This document shows, in pieces, positions 50,035-61,514 of a DNA stretch of 64,000 nucleotides. The stretch comes from Magnolia sinica (lineage: Eukaryota > Streptophyta > Magnoliopsida > Magnoliales > Magnoliaceae). The notes under the pieces were generated by a model. That model had not been told where the DNA came from, ran no database searches, and worked only from the letters and a program-made list of their open reading frames with translations. The DNA lies in assembly GCF_029962835.1 (NCBI RefSeq), contig NC_080585.1, positions 57,337,443 through 57,401,442 of the forward strand. The letters are read 5' to 3'. A program made the translations under genes and the position numbers. Each line of letters opens with the position of its first letter. Positions within the stretch are counted from its first letter, which is position 1.

Positions 50035-51119
50035 TGTATTATGGAAAATGATATATATATATATTATTTGTGAAAAAAGCTTGGTTTTTTTTCACCTTTA
50101 GGAATAGTCTTATATCGGATAGGAGAAAAGAAAATTTTCTCTTAATAAGGTATTGAGTGCCTTAATATTTGCTTGGTGAGATAGAGGAGTACCAAGACTT
50201 GCATGTTCCAGTGTGCGCATGCGCTCAAGATCAGGCATGGTCACGGACTCGATGTGAGGGCGTGAGCAGGTGAAGTAGTGTAGTTATAGAGGCACTAGTT
50301 GTGCGCTTTGTACTTTTCAAAGTACTATGAGTAAGAGGTCTGAGGGAGACCTCTCTGCCTTATAAAGGAACTGTGGAGCTGTTTAAAAGGCCTGGTGTAA
50401 CTTCTCATTAAGTAATTAACAAGACCATGCAGAAACTGTTGTATGTGGCTAGCTCAATAGTCAGAAACGACTAGCCACTATCTAAACGACTAGCATGCAG
50501 CTAGTCTTCCACATGTAAAATGGTCAGAAACTGCCAAAAAATGGCTAGTTTCTCACCAACAGTTAGAAACAGTCAATCGCAATAATGACCTTCGACCAAA
50601 ACATCCAGCCACCCTTGCCTATATAAATAGAGCTTGGCTGGTTCATTTTATCATCACAAATAATTTGAATCATTCTCTCATATGAACTAGTAAGCTCCGA
50701 GTGTTCTCTAATCAAGCCAGCAGGTTCAATATGAGCTTGAGCTATCAAGTCCACAAGACCCAGAACCAGTATTGTGGTCTGATCCAGCAAAGCCAATATT
50801 CTACTTTCTATTTCTCTTTTCATTTGAGATTTTTTTTTCTTTTTTTCGATTAGAAAAACTATGTTTATAGAGTTCCATTAGTGGTTCCTTCGTACTTGCT
50901 AAATGCGGAACAATACACAAGCTCATCATATCCTGAAAGCTATTTGCCTACAATCTATAAGCAGTCTTAAGTATTTTTAAAAGGGAAAAATAACACTTTG
51001 AGGACAATGTGATCACACATGCTTCAGCCTATCCTTAATATTATATTTTTTTAATTTTCTATTTCCTTCTATTTTATAGTAATGATAAAATTGTAACTTT
51101 AGATTATCAAATCTCAACA
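50035..51119 (+). mobile_element. 5' LTR of the intronic copia element
   Basis: Begins TGTATTATGGAAAATG and ends ATCTCAACA. Shares with the 3' LTR: AATAGTC..ATA..GAATAGGAGA-like start, GTTAGTGGTTCCT, GATCACACATGCTTCA and the TATA region ATATAAATAGAGCTTGGC. The TATA box is at 50622-50629. The frame on the opposite strand at 50563-50823 is a shadow within the LTR. Confidence 0.83.
50622..50629 (+). promoter_or_regulatory. TATA box of the intronic copia 5' LTR
   Basis: TATAAATA in CCTATATAAATAGAGC. It is conserved at 56424-56431 in the 3' LTR. Confidence 0.65.
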
Positions 51120-51139
51120 TTCTTAAAACGTTATTTGTA

Positions 51140-54100
51140 ATGGAAATTGAAGGCATATCCTCAATTAAATTAATGAACCAAGATCTGATTCGGCACGACC
51201 AGTTCGACGGAACCAACTTTACAAGGTGGCAAGACAAGATAAAGTTTCTACTGAGGGCATTAAAGATTTACTATATCTTGGATCCTAATCTTCACCCACT
51301 ATTTGAAGCAACTGATGAGGACACACCCGAACAAGTTGTTGAACGTAACAAATGAGCTGAACATGAATTGTTGTGTCATTGACATATTCTGAATGCGCTA
51401 TCTGACTATTTATATGGTTTGTACACGGAAACTATATTTGTAAAAGAAATTTGAATCGCCCTAAAGTTCAAATACAAACCTAGAAAAAGAATCAATAAGT
51501 TTCTAATAGCTAGGTACTTCGACTTCAAGATGGTAGATAATAAACTGATAATGCCCCTAAATCCAAGAATTGTTAATTGTAAACAAAATTAATGCCCTTA
51601 AAATTAATTTCTTTGAATCATTTCAAGTCGAGGCTATAATCGTAAAATTGCTCCTAATGTAGAAAGACTACAAGAAGAAGTTGCTGCATAAGACCGATGA
51701 ATACATACTTGAACAAATCCATAAACATTTGAGAATTGATGAAGAATCCCACAACTGTAATAAGAAAGTTGAAAATGAGAATTCCTCGTCTAAAGTACAA
51801 GCAGTAGAAAAGACCTAAAATAAGAATCCCGAGAAGGATGATTCCCTAAAACCAAATAAAGTAAAATTCAAGAAATCACAGAAGAAGAACGAAAATTTTA
51901 AAGACCCTTGCTATGTCTGTGGAAAAACCAGGTATTATTCTTGAGCATGTCGATTTCATAAATCGAAGAAAGAAGCAAGTGCAGTTGAGGATGAAATAGT
52001 TATTATGATCATTGAGGTTAACACGATCCAAGGAAAAGTCCCCGGTTGCGATACGGCTGCCACAATCCATGTCTGTTATGATAGGCCAGCCTTTAAAACC
52101 TATGAATATGTGGCCAATGGTCAAGAAGTCCAAATGGGTAATGAAGTCCAATCGAAGGTCATGGGAAAAGGAACTGTGGAACTGGTGTCTACCTCTGGTA
52201 AGAATGTGATATTGACTAACGTGTTGCATGTCCCATACATGAGGTGAAACTTAGTTTCTGAGATCTTTTGGAAAAACTTGGGATGCAAGTAGTGTATAAA
52301 TCGGACAAGATGATTTTGTTAAAGAATGAGAACTTTGTCAGAAATGGATAAGCTTGTAATGGCATGATTAAGTTTTTCTTGAATGAAAGTAGCACTCCTG
52401 TGTATATGGTTGAATCTGTAGTATTGTGGCATGGTAGATTAGAACATATATGATATAATACCTTAAAATGCATGGCCAAGCGTGGCCTAATCTCATACAC
52501 TAATAATGAGAATGATAAATGTGAAGTGTGCATACAGTCCAAAATGGCAAAGAAACCGTTTCCAAGTGTTAAGAGATCATTTTAAATATTGGATCTTGTG
52601 CACACTGATATTTATGAGTTGAACAACATTCTTACTTGTAGCGGTAGAAGGTACTTTATAATATTTATTGATGATTTCTTTAGATACGTGTCTGTCTACC
52701 TACTAAGGAAAAAAGATGAAGCACTAAGCATGATCATTCTATATAAAGGGGAAGTGAAAAATCAATTAAATAAGAAAATAAAATTTCTCCATAGTGACAA
52801 AGGAGGAGAATACTTCTCAAGTGAATTCTCTAACTTTTGTGAAGAACACGGCTTGATACACCAGTGCACTATACTATACACATTACAACAAAATGGCGTA
52901 GTACAAAGAAAGAACAAGATATTAGTAGAGATGGTCAATTCAATACTAATACAAGAAAAGTTGCCACCTGTTTGCAGTGTATCACATCTTAAATAGGATT
53001 GCATTTAAGAAAAGCAAAACCTCACTATGAGGTATAGAAAGGTAGGAAACCTAATGTAGGGTATTTTAAAATGTAGGGATGTCTCCTGTATTGCAAGACA
53101 CATGATAACAAAAGAACCAAGTTAAGACCTAGAGCTATCAAGTGCGCATTTGTAGGGTATGCACAAAATAGCAAATCCTATAGACTCCTAAACTTAAAGT
53201 CTAACAATATCATAGAATTTAGAGACGTTGATTTCTTTGAGAACTCACTATCCTTAGAGTCAAAGGATAATAAAATCCAAACTCCTTAAAGTGAACTAAT
53301 AAGTAAAGCTCCATAAGAGGTTGAAGCTCTAAGTGAATCTTATAGGAGCTAGAGGGTAAGAGTAGAGAAGAGTCTTGACTCTGAACAAATAGACTGTCAA
53401 CATATATTCTTTTTTTTAATCTCGTATAAGGTGATAGAGAGAATGTTATTAGGAAGATACTTATAGTAATGAATATAAAAGATGACCCTAAAAACTTTAG
53501 TGAAACTATGTCTTCTAGAGACTTAGATTTTTGGAAGGAAGCCATCGGTGATGAGATGAACTCGATAATGTCAAATCAAACATGGAAAATGACGGACTTA
53601 CCTTATAAACCCATACGATGTAAGTGGGTATTTAGGAAGAAATACCTTACTGATGGAATTATCCAAACCTTTAAAGCTAGATTAGTAACTAAGGGTTTTA
53701 GACAAAAAGAAGAGATATATTATTTTAGCATATATTCTCCAGTAGCTAGAATAACATCCATTAGGATTTTATTTGCGCTAGCATCCATACATCATCTTCA
53801 CATTCACCAAATGGATGTAAAGACAGCTTTCCTAAATGATGACCTTAACGAGGAAGTATACATAAAACAACCTAAAGAGTTCATCCTACCAGGTAATGAG
53901 AAGAAAGTTTGTAAATTGATTAAATTTTTATATGGATTAAAATAAGCACCCACATAGTAGCATGAGAAGTTTGATTCCAAAATAATATCTCATGGTTTCA
54001 TGTATAATGTAGCTGACAAATGCATATATTTTAAAGTTAACGGTAATTGTATAACTATTATTTGTCTATATGTTGATAACATGTTAATAATAAGTAATAA

Positions 54101-55031
54101 AATGAAAGGTGTAATTGGAACAAAGAAGTTTGTCTTCCGTATTCAAAATGAAGAATCTTGGAAAAATGGATATTATTCTAGGTATCAAAGTTAAGAAACA
54201 TAGTGGGAGTCATACGTTGTGTCAGTCTCATTACATTGAAAAGATACTAAACAAGTTTAATCATCTAAATATAAAGTAGGCAAAAACCTCGATTGATCTA
54301 AGTATCAAGCTAAATGAGAACAACGAAACTTCAGTTACACAACTTGAATATGCTAGTACTATAGGCAGTCTAATGTATATTATGCAATGCACTAGACCAA
54401 ATGTTATATATGCAGTGAGTAAACTCAGTAGGTTTACTAACAATCCTAGTGTAGAATGCTGGAATGCAATCAGTAGAGTTTTAGGTTATTTGAAAGCAAT
54501 CAAAGACTTAGAGTTGTTGTATTCAGAGTTTCTAATTGTATTGGAAGGATATACCGATGTGAGTTGGATATTGAGTGCATGGGACAACAAGTCCACTATA
54601 TGGGGTGGGTCTTCACTGTAGGAGGTGCAGCCGTATCTTAAGGATATAAGAAACAAACCTGCATAACTCACTCGACTATGTAATTTAAATTTATAGCCTT
54701 AGCTACGACAAGCAAAGAGGCTAAGTGGGTTAGGAATCTTTTATTAGAAATCTTGTTCTATTTAAAACATTTATCAGTTGTTTCACTACATTGTGATAGT
54801 GAATCCACATTAGCTAGAGCCTACATTGATACTTATAATGGAAAAACTAGACATATAAGCCTATGACACAACTATGTGACACAATTGATTCAATATGGAA
54901 TTATTGTAATTTCTTATATGAAATCAAGTAATAACTTAGCTAATCTTTTTACTAAACCTCTAAGGAGTGAAGTAGTAAGGACAACATCTAAATGGACAGG
55001 GTTGAAACTCTTCAACCAATTCCACCAGTAA
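51140..55031 (+). pseudogene. Decayed Ty1/copia gag-pol
   Basis: The gag-like start at 51140 (MEIEGISS..FDGTNFTRWQDKIKF) is stopped at 51353 and later. The zinc knuckle near 51909-51955 keeps CYVCGK but has lost G-H and gained a stop. The protease site near 52047 reads D-T-A-A instead of D-S/T-G-A. Integrase (52440-52960) keeps WHGRLEH, CEVC, the first two catalytic Asp (VHTD, HSDKGGEY), but the Glu is replaced by Gln (VVQRKNK). Reverse transcriptase (53600-54200) keeps QMDVKTAFL but YVDD is YVDN. RNase H (54540-55031) keeps YTD.SW, SKEAKW and the ADxFTK-like end as NLANLFTKPL. At least ten stops or shifts are scattered through it. Non-functional. Confidence 0.92.
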
Positions 55032-55581
55032 TGATAACCTAATGTAATATTAAAAAAATCTTTAAGTTCAAGTTCAATGGGTAAAAACAAGTTACCGACA
55101 CGAGGAAAGTTTCAGCACTAAAATTATATATAACATCATCCAGAATAAGTAATGTTGGGTGTTATAGATAAAGAATTAAATCTTAGAGCTCTTAATGAAA
55201 TCTACTCTAAAAGGACAAGTGTCTTAGTAGTAATAGAGACGCTAAAAGGATTTCACCTATATAAACATAGAAGTGGTGTCGTCTATCATTCGAATTAGAG
55301 TTTCTCTCGGGATTGTTCATGAAACAAGATAAGCACATGGCCATTATATGTAATGAGCAAGATTTATGGGAATTCAAATAACACAAAGTGAGTATGTGTG
55401 TAGTATCTCCGGTTCTATCATCTAAAAATAACTGGTTCAAAGCTGCGGCTAACAGAATTTTTTTATATAACTTTGAGATATTTACACTAAGGAAAGATTC
55501 AAATCAAAAGATATCTTTTTTTATGCTTATAAGTTGTGTCTAGGCTGGCAGATATATTATCTTTAAAAATTAATTTTCAAC

Positions 55582-55592
55582 CAAGTGGGAGA
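55582..55592 (+). other. Polypurine tract of the intronic copia element
   Basis: AAGTGGGAGAT directly precedes the 3' LTR start TGTTATGG and would prime plus-strand DNA synthesis. Confidence 0.75.
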
Positions 55593-55593
55593 T

Positions 55594-55614
55594 TGTTATG
55601 GAAAATGATATTTG

Positions 55615-55663
<49 letters not shown>

Positions 55664-56773
55664 TGTAAAAAAAAAAAAAAAAAAACTTAGTTTTCTCACT
55701 TTTGGGAATAGTCCCATATTGAATAGGAGAGAAGAAAAAATCATCTTAATAAGTAAGGTGTTGAGTACCTTAATATTTGCTTGGTGAGATAGGGCTCAAA
55801 ATAGGGCACAGTTACGGTCTTAGATCAAACTTGATATAATGGCATGGCCATGTGAGGCAGTGTAGTTGTAAAGGTGTTAGTGAAGCAGTTTTACACTTTG
55901 CAATTTACACATGCGCATCATGTTGCAGATGGGTTGCTCCCTCACAACCTTATGTGAACCGGTGCAAGGCAGGTGCGAGTCGTAGTGTGATAATCACTAA
56001 GAGAGATGGGTTGCGCACGTGTGGCAGATGGGTCGCTCCCTCATGACCTTACACGAACTAGCATGAGGCAGGTGTGAATTGCAATACAACAATGCCCCAA
56101 GAGAGAAGGGTTAGGTGGCTAGGTTCGGAGTGTTGTAGGTAAGAAGTTTGAGAAATGCTTCTCTGCCTTATATAGGAGCTTTAGAGCCATTTAAGAGACC
56201 TAGTGTAAGTGCTCATGCAGTAATTAACTAGACCATACAGGAACTGTTGCATGTGGCTAGCCCAAAGGCTGCTAGCCACTGTGTCTAAACGACTAACATG
56301 CAGCTAGTCTCCCACATGCAAAACGGTCAGAAATTGCTGAAAAACAACTAGTTTCTCACTAACAGTCAAAACATTCAATTACAATAATGACCCTGAACCA
56401 AAACATCCAGCCACCATTGCTTATATAAATAGAGCTTGGCTGGTTCATTTCATCATCACAAATAATTCGAATCATTTTCTCATATGAACTAGTAAGCTCC
56501 AAGTGTTCTCTAATCAAGCTAGCAGGTTCAATACAAACCTGGGCTAACAAATTCACAAGAACCAGACCATTGTAGTGGTCTAATCCAGTAAAGCCAATCT
56601 TCTAATTTCTATCTCCTTTTCCATTTCAAAATTTTATTTTTTTGTTTTCATCTATAAGAAAATTTGTGTTTATAGAGTTCCGTTAGTGGTTTCTACATGG
56701 TTCTTAAACACAAAACCACACAAAAACTCATCGTATCTTGGAAGCTATTTTCTTGCAACCTGTCAGTAGTCTC

Positions 56774-56816
<43 letters not shown>

Positions 56817-56945
56817 TAATGCTTTAAGAACAGCTTGATCACACATGCTTCAATTTATACTTAATATTACATTTTTCGATTTCTTATTTCTTTCTATTTT
56901 TGTAGTAATTATAAATTTGTAATTTGAGATTATTAAATCTAAACA
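55594..56945 (+). mobile_element. 3' LTR of the intronic copia element
   Basis: Begins TGTTATGGAAAATG and ends ATCTAAACA. It is about 270 bp longer than the 5' LTR, through a longer (AT)n (55619-55657), a poly(A) run (55667-55685), an expanded GGTTGCTCCCTCA-type segment (55930-56050) and a second (AT)n (56776-56813). The TATA box is at 56424-56431. Confidence 0.83.
56776..56813. repeat. (AT)n microsatellite
   Basis: Pure TA/AT tract of about 38 bp in the 3' LTR. It is absent from the matching place in the 5' LTR. Confidence 0.95.
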
Positions 56946-57303
56946 CAATGTGTACTACAAGTGGAGATTATGGTCCAATGATCCATAACTTCGATACAAT
57001 GGGATTCATCATCGATGGACCATGCAAAAATATAAAAAAATCTCCATATTAGAATATCTTATCTATCAAATATGCAGCCTTACATTGGTTGTCGGGGAAT
57101 CATTCCTATATTTCTTTTCTTTATTGTTTCCTTATTGGCCACCTTTGGAAGGTTTAGGATTTTCCATCAAGGAGATCCGCTATGAATAGACCATACTGAT
57201 TGTGTCGTACGATCTTAATGGTTTGGATAACTGAACAATGGACCCTACTTGTACAACTCTAAAACCTGTTGTATAAGGGTGCTGAATCGGTCAGGTAGTG
57301 ACC

Positions 57304-57699
57304 ATGGGGCCAACCTTGATGCATGTGTTGTATATCCACTCCGTCCATCTGTTTTTACAGCTCATCTTAGGAAATGGGCCCAAAACTGAAGCAGATCCAA
57401 ATCTCAGTTGGACCACACCACAGGAAACAATGGTGGTTGACCATTAAAAACTTTGTGGGCCGCAAAAGTTTTGGAACAAGCTAATATTTATATTTTCCCT
57501 TCATCCATGTCTGTTTGACCTCATCGACCGGTTGGATAGAAAATAAATATTACGGTGGGACCTGGGAAGTTTTTAATGGTAGGTGTTCAATCCACCTAAG
57601 ATTTGAACCTTCTTCAGTTTTGGGCCATGTCGTAAAATGAGCTGGAGAAGCGGATGCACATCATGGATATACAACATCTTACATAAAGGTGGGCCCACG
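57304..57699. repeat. Foldback element in the P450 intron
   Basis: The left arm (ATGGGGCCAACCTTGATGCA .. CCGTCCATCTGTTTTTACAG .. TTTGGGCCC-like) is inverted at the right (CAGTTTTGGGCCATGTCG .. GAGCTGGAG .. AAAGGTGGGCCCACGG). Arms are about 110 bp. Transcribed with the intron it could fold into a long hairpin. It lies about 130 bp past the donor site at 57826. Confidence 0.75.
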
Positions 57700-57826
57700 G
57701 TCTGTATTCGTGTCCATTGCATAATACCTCTTACTACACAAGGTATTATTGTAGGTGCATATATAAGCTTTGAGTGGTTGTTTGTGAGCATAGAGCCAAA
57801 GTATTTGGGAATAAGTTATAACATAC

Positions 57827-58190
57827 CGTTTTCATCCTACGGGTCATATCTGCATCCGGCGTGTGGGCACCACAAATGTCCATCACTTCAACGCGCGCAC
57901 GAGCTTGCCAATCAGGATTCAAGGCAAGGAGCATTAAGCACCACGTGGCAGTGACCGCGGTGGTCTCATGCCCAGCAACATAGATGTTCTTGCAGTTGTC
58001 TACGACAAAGCGGGTAGCTGCATCAGGCCCACCATGATCAACGGTGGATGCCTCAAGGATAGCATGTAATAAATCTTTATCAGATGTAGTCGTGTATTCT
58101 TCTTTGTGCTCCTTAACTAGATCCAATATCAATGACTGAATTTCTTTGTCCAACCTCCAAATGTGTCTATTGTTCTTAGTTGGAAGATAT
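57827..58190 (-). CDS. Cytochrome P450 (CYP72 clan, CYP714-like), I-helix exon
   Basis: Encodes 121 codons plus one base of a split codon. Reading from 58190: YLPTKNNRHIWRLDKEI (start of the F-G/H region), DKDLLHAILEA, then the I helix with FVVDNCKNIYVAGHETTAVT, where A-G-H-E-T-T is the oxygen-activation motif, and WCLMLLALNPDWQ. It ends DADMTRRMKT at a GTATGT donor (57826). The acceptor is taken as CTCTCCTTATGCAAG before 58190, a less typical AAG; this start is the least certain point. No stop or shift is seen. The exon joins in phase 0 to 47028. Exons coding the N-terminal 260 or so residues (membrane anchor, proline hinge) are not visible up to 64000, so they lie beyond the window across more repeat DNA, or the gene is 5'-truncated. 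Confidence 0.85.
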
Positions 58191-58280
58191 CTTGCATAAG
58201 GAGAGTAAAAACAATTTGTTAAAATGATATTTTCATTTTCGTAATAATAATCGAGAGTTTTGCTAAGCCCACATGGATGG

Positions 58281-58585
58281 CAGTGGATTAGGTCCTGAGC
58301 GTGGGCCCACCTTGATGTATGTAATGTACATCCATGCCGTTCATCTGTTTAACAGATCATTATGCCCAAAAATGGAGGAGATCCGAATCTCATGTGGACC
58401 ATACCACAGGAAATAATGGTGAATGACCATTAAAAACTTTTTATGGGCCACAAAAGTTTTGGATGTGTTTTATTTTTAGGATCATGCTCTAAAAAAAGGT
58501 AGCAAAACGGATATATAGACAACGTAGATATACAATACATACATCAAGGTGAGCCCACGCTCAAGGCCACACCTAATCCACTTCC
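58281..58585. repeat. Foldback element upstream of the I-helix exon
   Basis: The left arm GTGGATTAGGTCCTGAGCGTG, then GGCCCACCTTGATGTATGTA pairs with the right arm TACATACATCAAGGTGAGCC, then CACGCTCAAGGCCACACCTAATCCAC. It encodes no protein and would lie in the preceding intron if the gene is intact. Confidence 0.8.
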
Positions 58586-58599
58586 CACATCAAGATGTA

Positions 58600-58983
58600 T
58601 AAGTCAGCAAATGCACATAACATATATGCCAAAAGTGTCATACAGGTACAATATCCAAGTCATCCGTCATCAGGTTGCCCATATGTCGGTCGACCAGTTA
58701 GTTCTAATATCATGGCACACCGAGTAGACCACCTTTATCTTATGGTAGTAGCATCTACACGTGAGGTCTACACGGTGGATGGCTTGGATATTGTTGCCAT
58801 CCTGACATATGTAAGGGTGGCTATGGGCTGGATTATAGCTTGCATGGCCCGACAAGCTGGACCAGCTTTGGACCAGGCTTGGACCTGCTAGCTTGCCTCG
58901 TGGGCTAATTTTGGGCCTAAATGCATGGGCCGATCAATTTTCAAGGTCGGTTGAAGGTCAATTCATTTTGGCCTAGCCCAACA

Positions 58984-58985
<2 letters not shown>
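58600..58985. other. No gene seen
   Basis: Transposon-like words (AGCTGGACCAGCTTTGGACC, GGGCTAATTTTGGGCC) but no element ends or gene recognised. Confidence 0.35.

Positions 58986-58986
<1 letters not shown>

Positions 58987-59067
<81 letters not shown>
58987..59067. repeat. (AT)n(AG)n compound microsatellite
   Basis: (AT)n at 58987-59028 is followed directly by (AG)n at 59029-59067. Confidence 0.97.
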
Positions 59068-59069
<2 letters not shown>

Positions 59070-59420
59070 AATGGTCACCTGTGCACCAGTTCTCGTGATA
59101 ACTTTTTGAAAACTCATCTCCCGTGATATGAAACCAAAATCTGAACCGTTCATGTGATACAGCACCCCATGAAACTCCTAGAGCCCAACTTTTACCCTAA
59201 TCCAAAACTTTAGTAAGCCATGACAAAATGAAATAGTTTCCTCCCTCGAATTTTCTCTCTTTTGCTATGCCCACCAAAGTTTTGAATAAAGGTAAACGTT
59301 GGGACCTCGGGTTTTTATGGGGTACTACATCACTTGGAAAGTTCATAATGTGAGCTCATATACCGGGAGATGAGTTCTCAAAAAGCTCTCACAAGTTCTC
59401 ACGAGAATTGGTCCACGGGT
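59068..59420. repeat. Short inverted-repeat segment
   Basis: GGTCACCTGTGCACCAGTTC, then TCGTGATAACTTTTTGAAAACTC on the left matches, inverted, GAGTTCTCAAAAAGCTCTCAC, then GAATTGGTCCACGGGTGAGC on the right. This is a foldback-type element of about 350 bp. Confidence 0.65.
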
Positions 59421-59934
59421 GAGCATTCCTCTCTCTCAATGTATACGTGTGTGTCATATCCGGCAAATATATCATTTCAATTAATGTTAGGTAACTCATT
59501 CTTCTTGAGTATAGACGGTTCATTTCATTCCTCTAAAGCCTCTACCTGTCTCACCTGAACAATGGCTCAATCAATAAATTCAAGTGGAAAATAGAGGTTT
59601 CATCAATTTTCAAGTTACATTGAGTTAGGGCCTGTTTGTTAACTCTTAAAATTAACACTTAACACGGAATTGAGAAAATGCCCCATATCAAGAGCTGTTT
59701 GTTAAAGTCAGAATCGGAAAGCGCTAGGTGATTTTCTGCAATATTTCATTGAATTCTTTTGGCGATGGGAGTCTAGCTTAACGGTGAATGCGGAATGCGC
59801 TCCATAAATTTTTCTATTTAAAAAAAAAAAAAAAAAAAAATCTTTCAAAATTACCCTTACTATGGAAATTTTCTCTTTTAAATTGGTTGCGTAATAGAGA
59901 ACTAACTTTTAACTTGCAAAACTTATTTATGCCC

Positions 59935-60366
59935 CACCATGATTTATGTGTTTGATCCACACCGTCCATCAACTTTTTCAAATCATTATAGAGCAGAGCC
60001 CAAAATGAGGTATATGTAAAACTCAATGGGCCCACACCATAAAAACCAATAGAAATTGAATAAAACTCAAGTCGACCATTAAAAACCTTTTAGGGGCCAT
60101 AAAAGTTTCGGATCAAGATGATCTTTTTTTTTTTTCCCTTCATCTGGCGTGTATGTCCTAATTAACAGATTGAATGTTAAATAAACAGTACAGTGGGCCT
60201 TAGGAGAATTTTAATGGTCGATATCCAATCACAATTCTTTTCCTGTGGTGTGGTCCACCTGAGATATATCCCTCTCATTTTTATTTTTATTTTTGTGAAG
60301 CTCTAAAATGATTAGTAAAAATGGATGAACGGAATGGATGAAACACATACATCATGATGGGGCCCA
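59935..60366. repeat. Foldback element
   Basis: The left arm GCCCCACCATGATTTATGTG, then TTTGATCCACACCGTCCATC pairs with the right arm GGATGAAACACATACATCATGATGGGGC. CAATGGGCCCACACCA on the left matches TGTGGTGTGGTCCACC on the right. Confidence 0.75.
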
Positions 60367-60487
60367 CAGCTCACCGACCACCAGCCACAGGGTTGGTGGC
60401 AGGGTAGATACGTGTCGTGGGAAGACGAGCGCCTACGCTCCTCGAGCTCCGAGTTGTGCGAACGGTTCAAAGGAGATCCAAGTTACA

Positions 60488-60906
60488 TGGGCCCGCAATG
60501 ATGTATTTATTATATCCACACCGTTCATCCATTTTTCGAGATCATTTTGCATTAGCCAAAAAATGAATCATATCCAAAGCTAAAATGGACCGCACCAAAA
60601 ATAGCAGCGGGAAAAATGATTTTCACCGTTAAAAAATTCATAGGGCCCGCATAATGTTTATTTTCCATCTAATCTGTTCATAAGGTCACAAATACCTAGA
60701 TGAAAGGTGAAAACAAATTTCATATTGATCCAAAACTTCTGTGACCTCCAAAAGGATTTCAATGGTGGACGTTCAATCCCCCACTACTTTTTACAGTGTG
60801 GGACACTTGATCTTTAGATCTGCCCTATTTTCGGCTCAAGCCTTAAGAAGAGCTCCAAAAATGAATGAACGGTTTGGATATAACACATTCTTCATGATGT
60901 GACCCA
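60488..60906. repeat. Foldback element
   Basis: The left arm TGGGCCCGCAATGATGTATT, then ATCCACACCGTTCATCCATT is inverted at the right as AATGAATGAACGGTTTGGAT, then CTTCATGATGTGACCCA. The core GTTCATAAGGTCACAAATACC matches that of the LTR-borne foldback near 24.4 kb. Confidence 0.75.
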
Positions 60907-60999
60907 CAGAACTTGCTGGTGTGTGGTACACCATCCAATCTGCTTCCATCCAATAACGCGGATTAGCTATTGACATGTTGATTAGGGAGAATCGTGACA

Positions 61000-61466
61000 G
61001 AAGTGACGTCACCAAGTCATGTGGGACCCACCATGATGTATCTGTTGTATCCACACTGTCCATCCATTTGGTGATATCAGTTTAGGGTATGAGCCAAATA
61101 ACGAGGAAGATCCAAAGCTCGAGTGGACCCCACAACAGAAAACAGTGGAGAGAGTGTCGTCCACCATTAAAAATTTCTAAGGGCCACATAAGTTTTCGAT
61201 TAAGCTAAAATTTGTGTTTTACCTTCTTTCATGTCAGTCTTAACTTATGAACACGTTGGATCTAAGATAAACATCATAGTAGACCTTAGGAAGGTTTCAA
61301 CGGTGGGCTTCACTCTTCCCACAGTTTTCTGTGGTGGGGTCCACTCCAGATTTGGATCTGACTCATTCCTTGTCTCATGCCCTAAAATGATATCTCCAAA
61401 TGGATGGATGGTGTGGATACAAGACATACATCATGGTGGGTTCAACAGAACTTGGTGACATCACTT
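61000..61466. repeat. Foldback element with AAGTGACGTCACCAAGT ends
   Basis: The left arm GTGACGTCACCAAGTCATGT, then GGGACCCACCATGATGTATC pairs with the right arm GACATACATCATGGTGGGTT, then ACTTGGTGACATCAC. The same TGATGTCACCAAGTTCTGTG end is embedded in the giant LTRs at 11698-11720 and 17597-17617, linking the two repeat classes. Confidence 0.8.
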
Positions 61467-61514
61467 TAGCAGCGAGTCTGGCTACTCAACCTGTAATTAT
61501 CTAATCCGCCTCCG

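Larger units (their letters stand above)
50035..56945 (+). mobile_element. Full-length but dead Ty1/copia element inside the P450 intron
   Basis: Two related LTRs (50035-51119, 55594-56945) enclose gag-pol remnants in the order gag, protease, integrase, reverse transcriptase, RNase H, which defines Ty1/copia. ACAAT at 50030-50034 and 56945-56949 fits a five-base duplication, with a one-base uncertainty at the 3' LTR end. Transcription would run opposite to the P450 gene. Many stops make it non-autonomous today. Confidence 0.88.
47029..57826 (-). other. P450 intron of 10.8 kb, filled with retroelements
   Basis: The donor GTATGT (57826-57821) and acceptor GCAG (47032-47029) join phase-0 exons whose products continue smoothly (..MKT / [10 protein letters not shown]..), as in CYP714-type proteins. 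The intron contains a full copia element (50035-56945), an older copia fragment near 48.9 kb, a LINE-like tail near 48.0 kb, a foldback element (57304-57699) and otherwise featureless AT-rich DNA (47.05-48.0 and 49.55-50.03 kb). Confidence 0.8.

Noticed and set aside
53469-53945. Open frame of 158 codons as a host gene
   Set aside because: It encodes the reverse transcriptase core of the copia element (KWVFRKK, QMDVKTAFL) and is part of a broken gag-pol.
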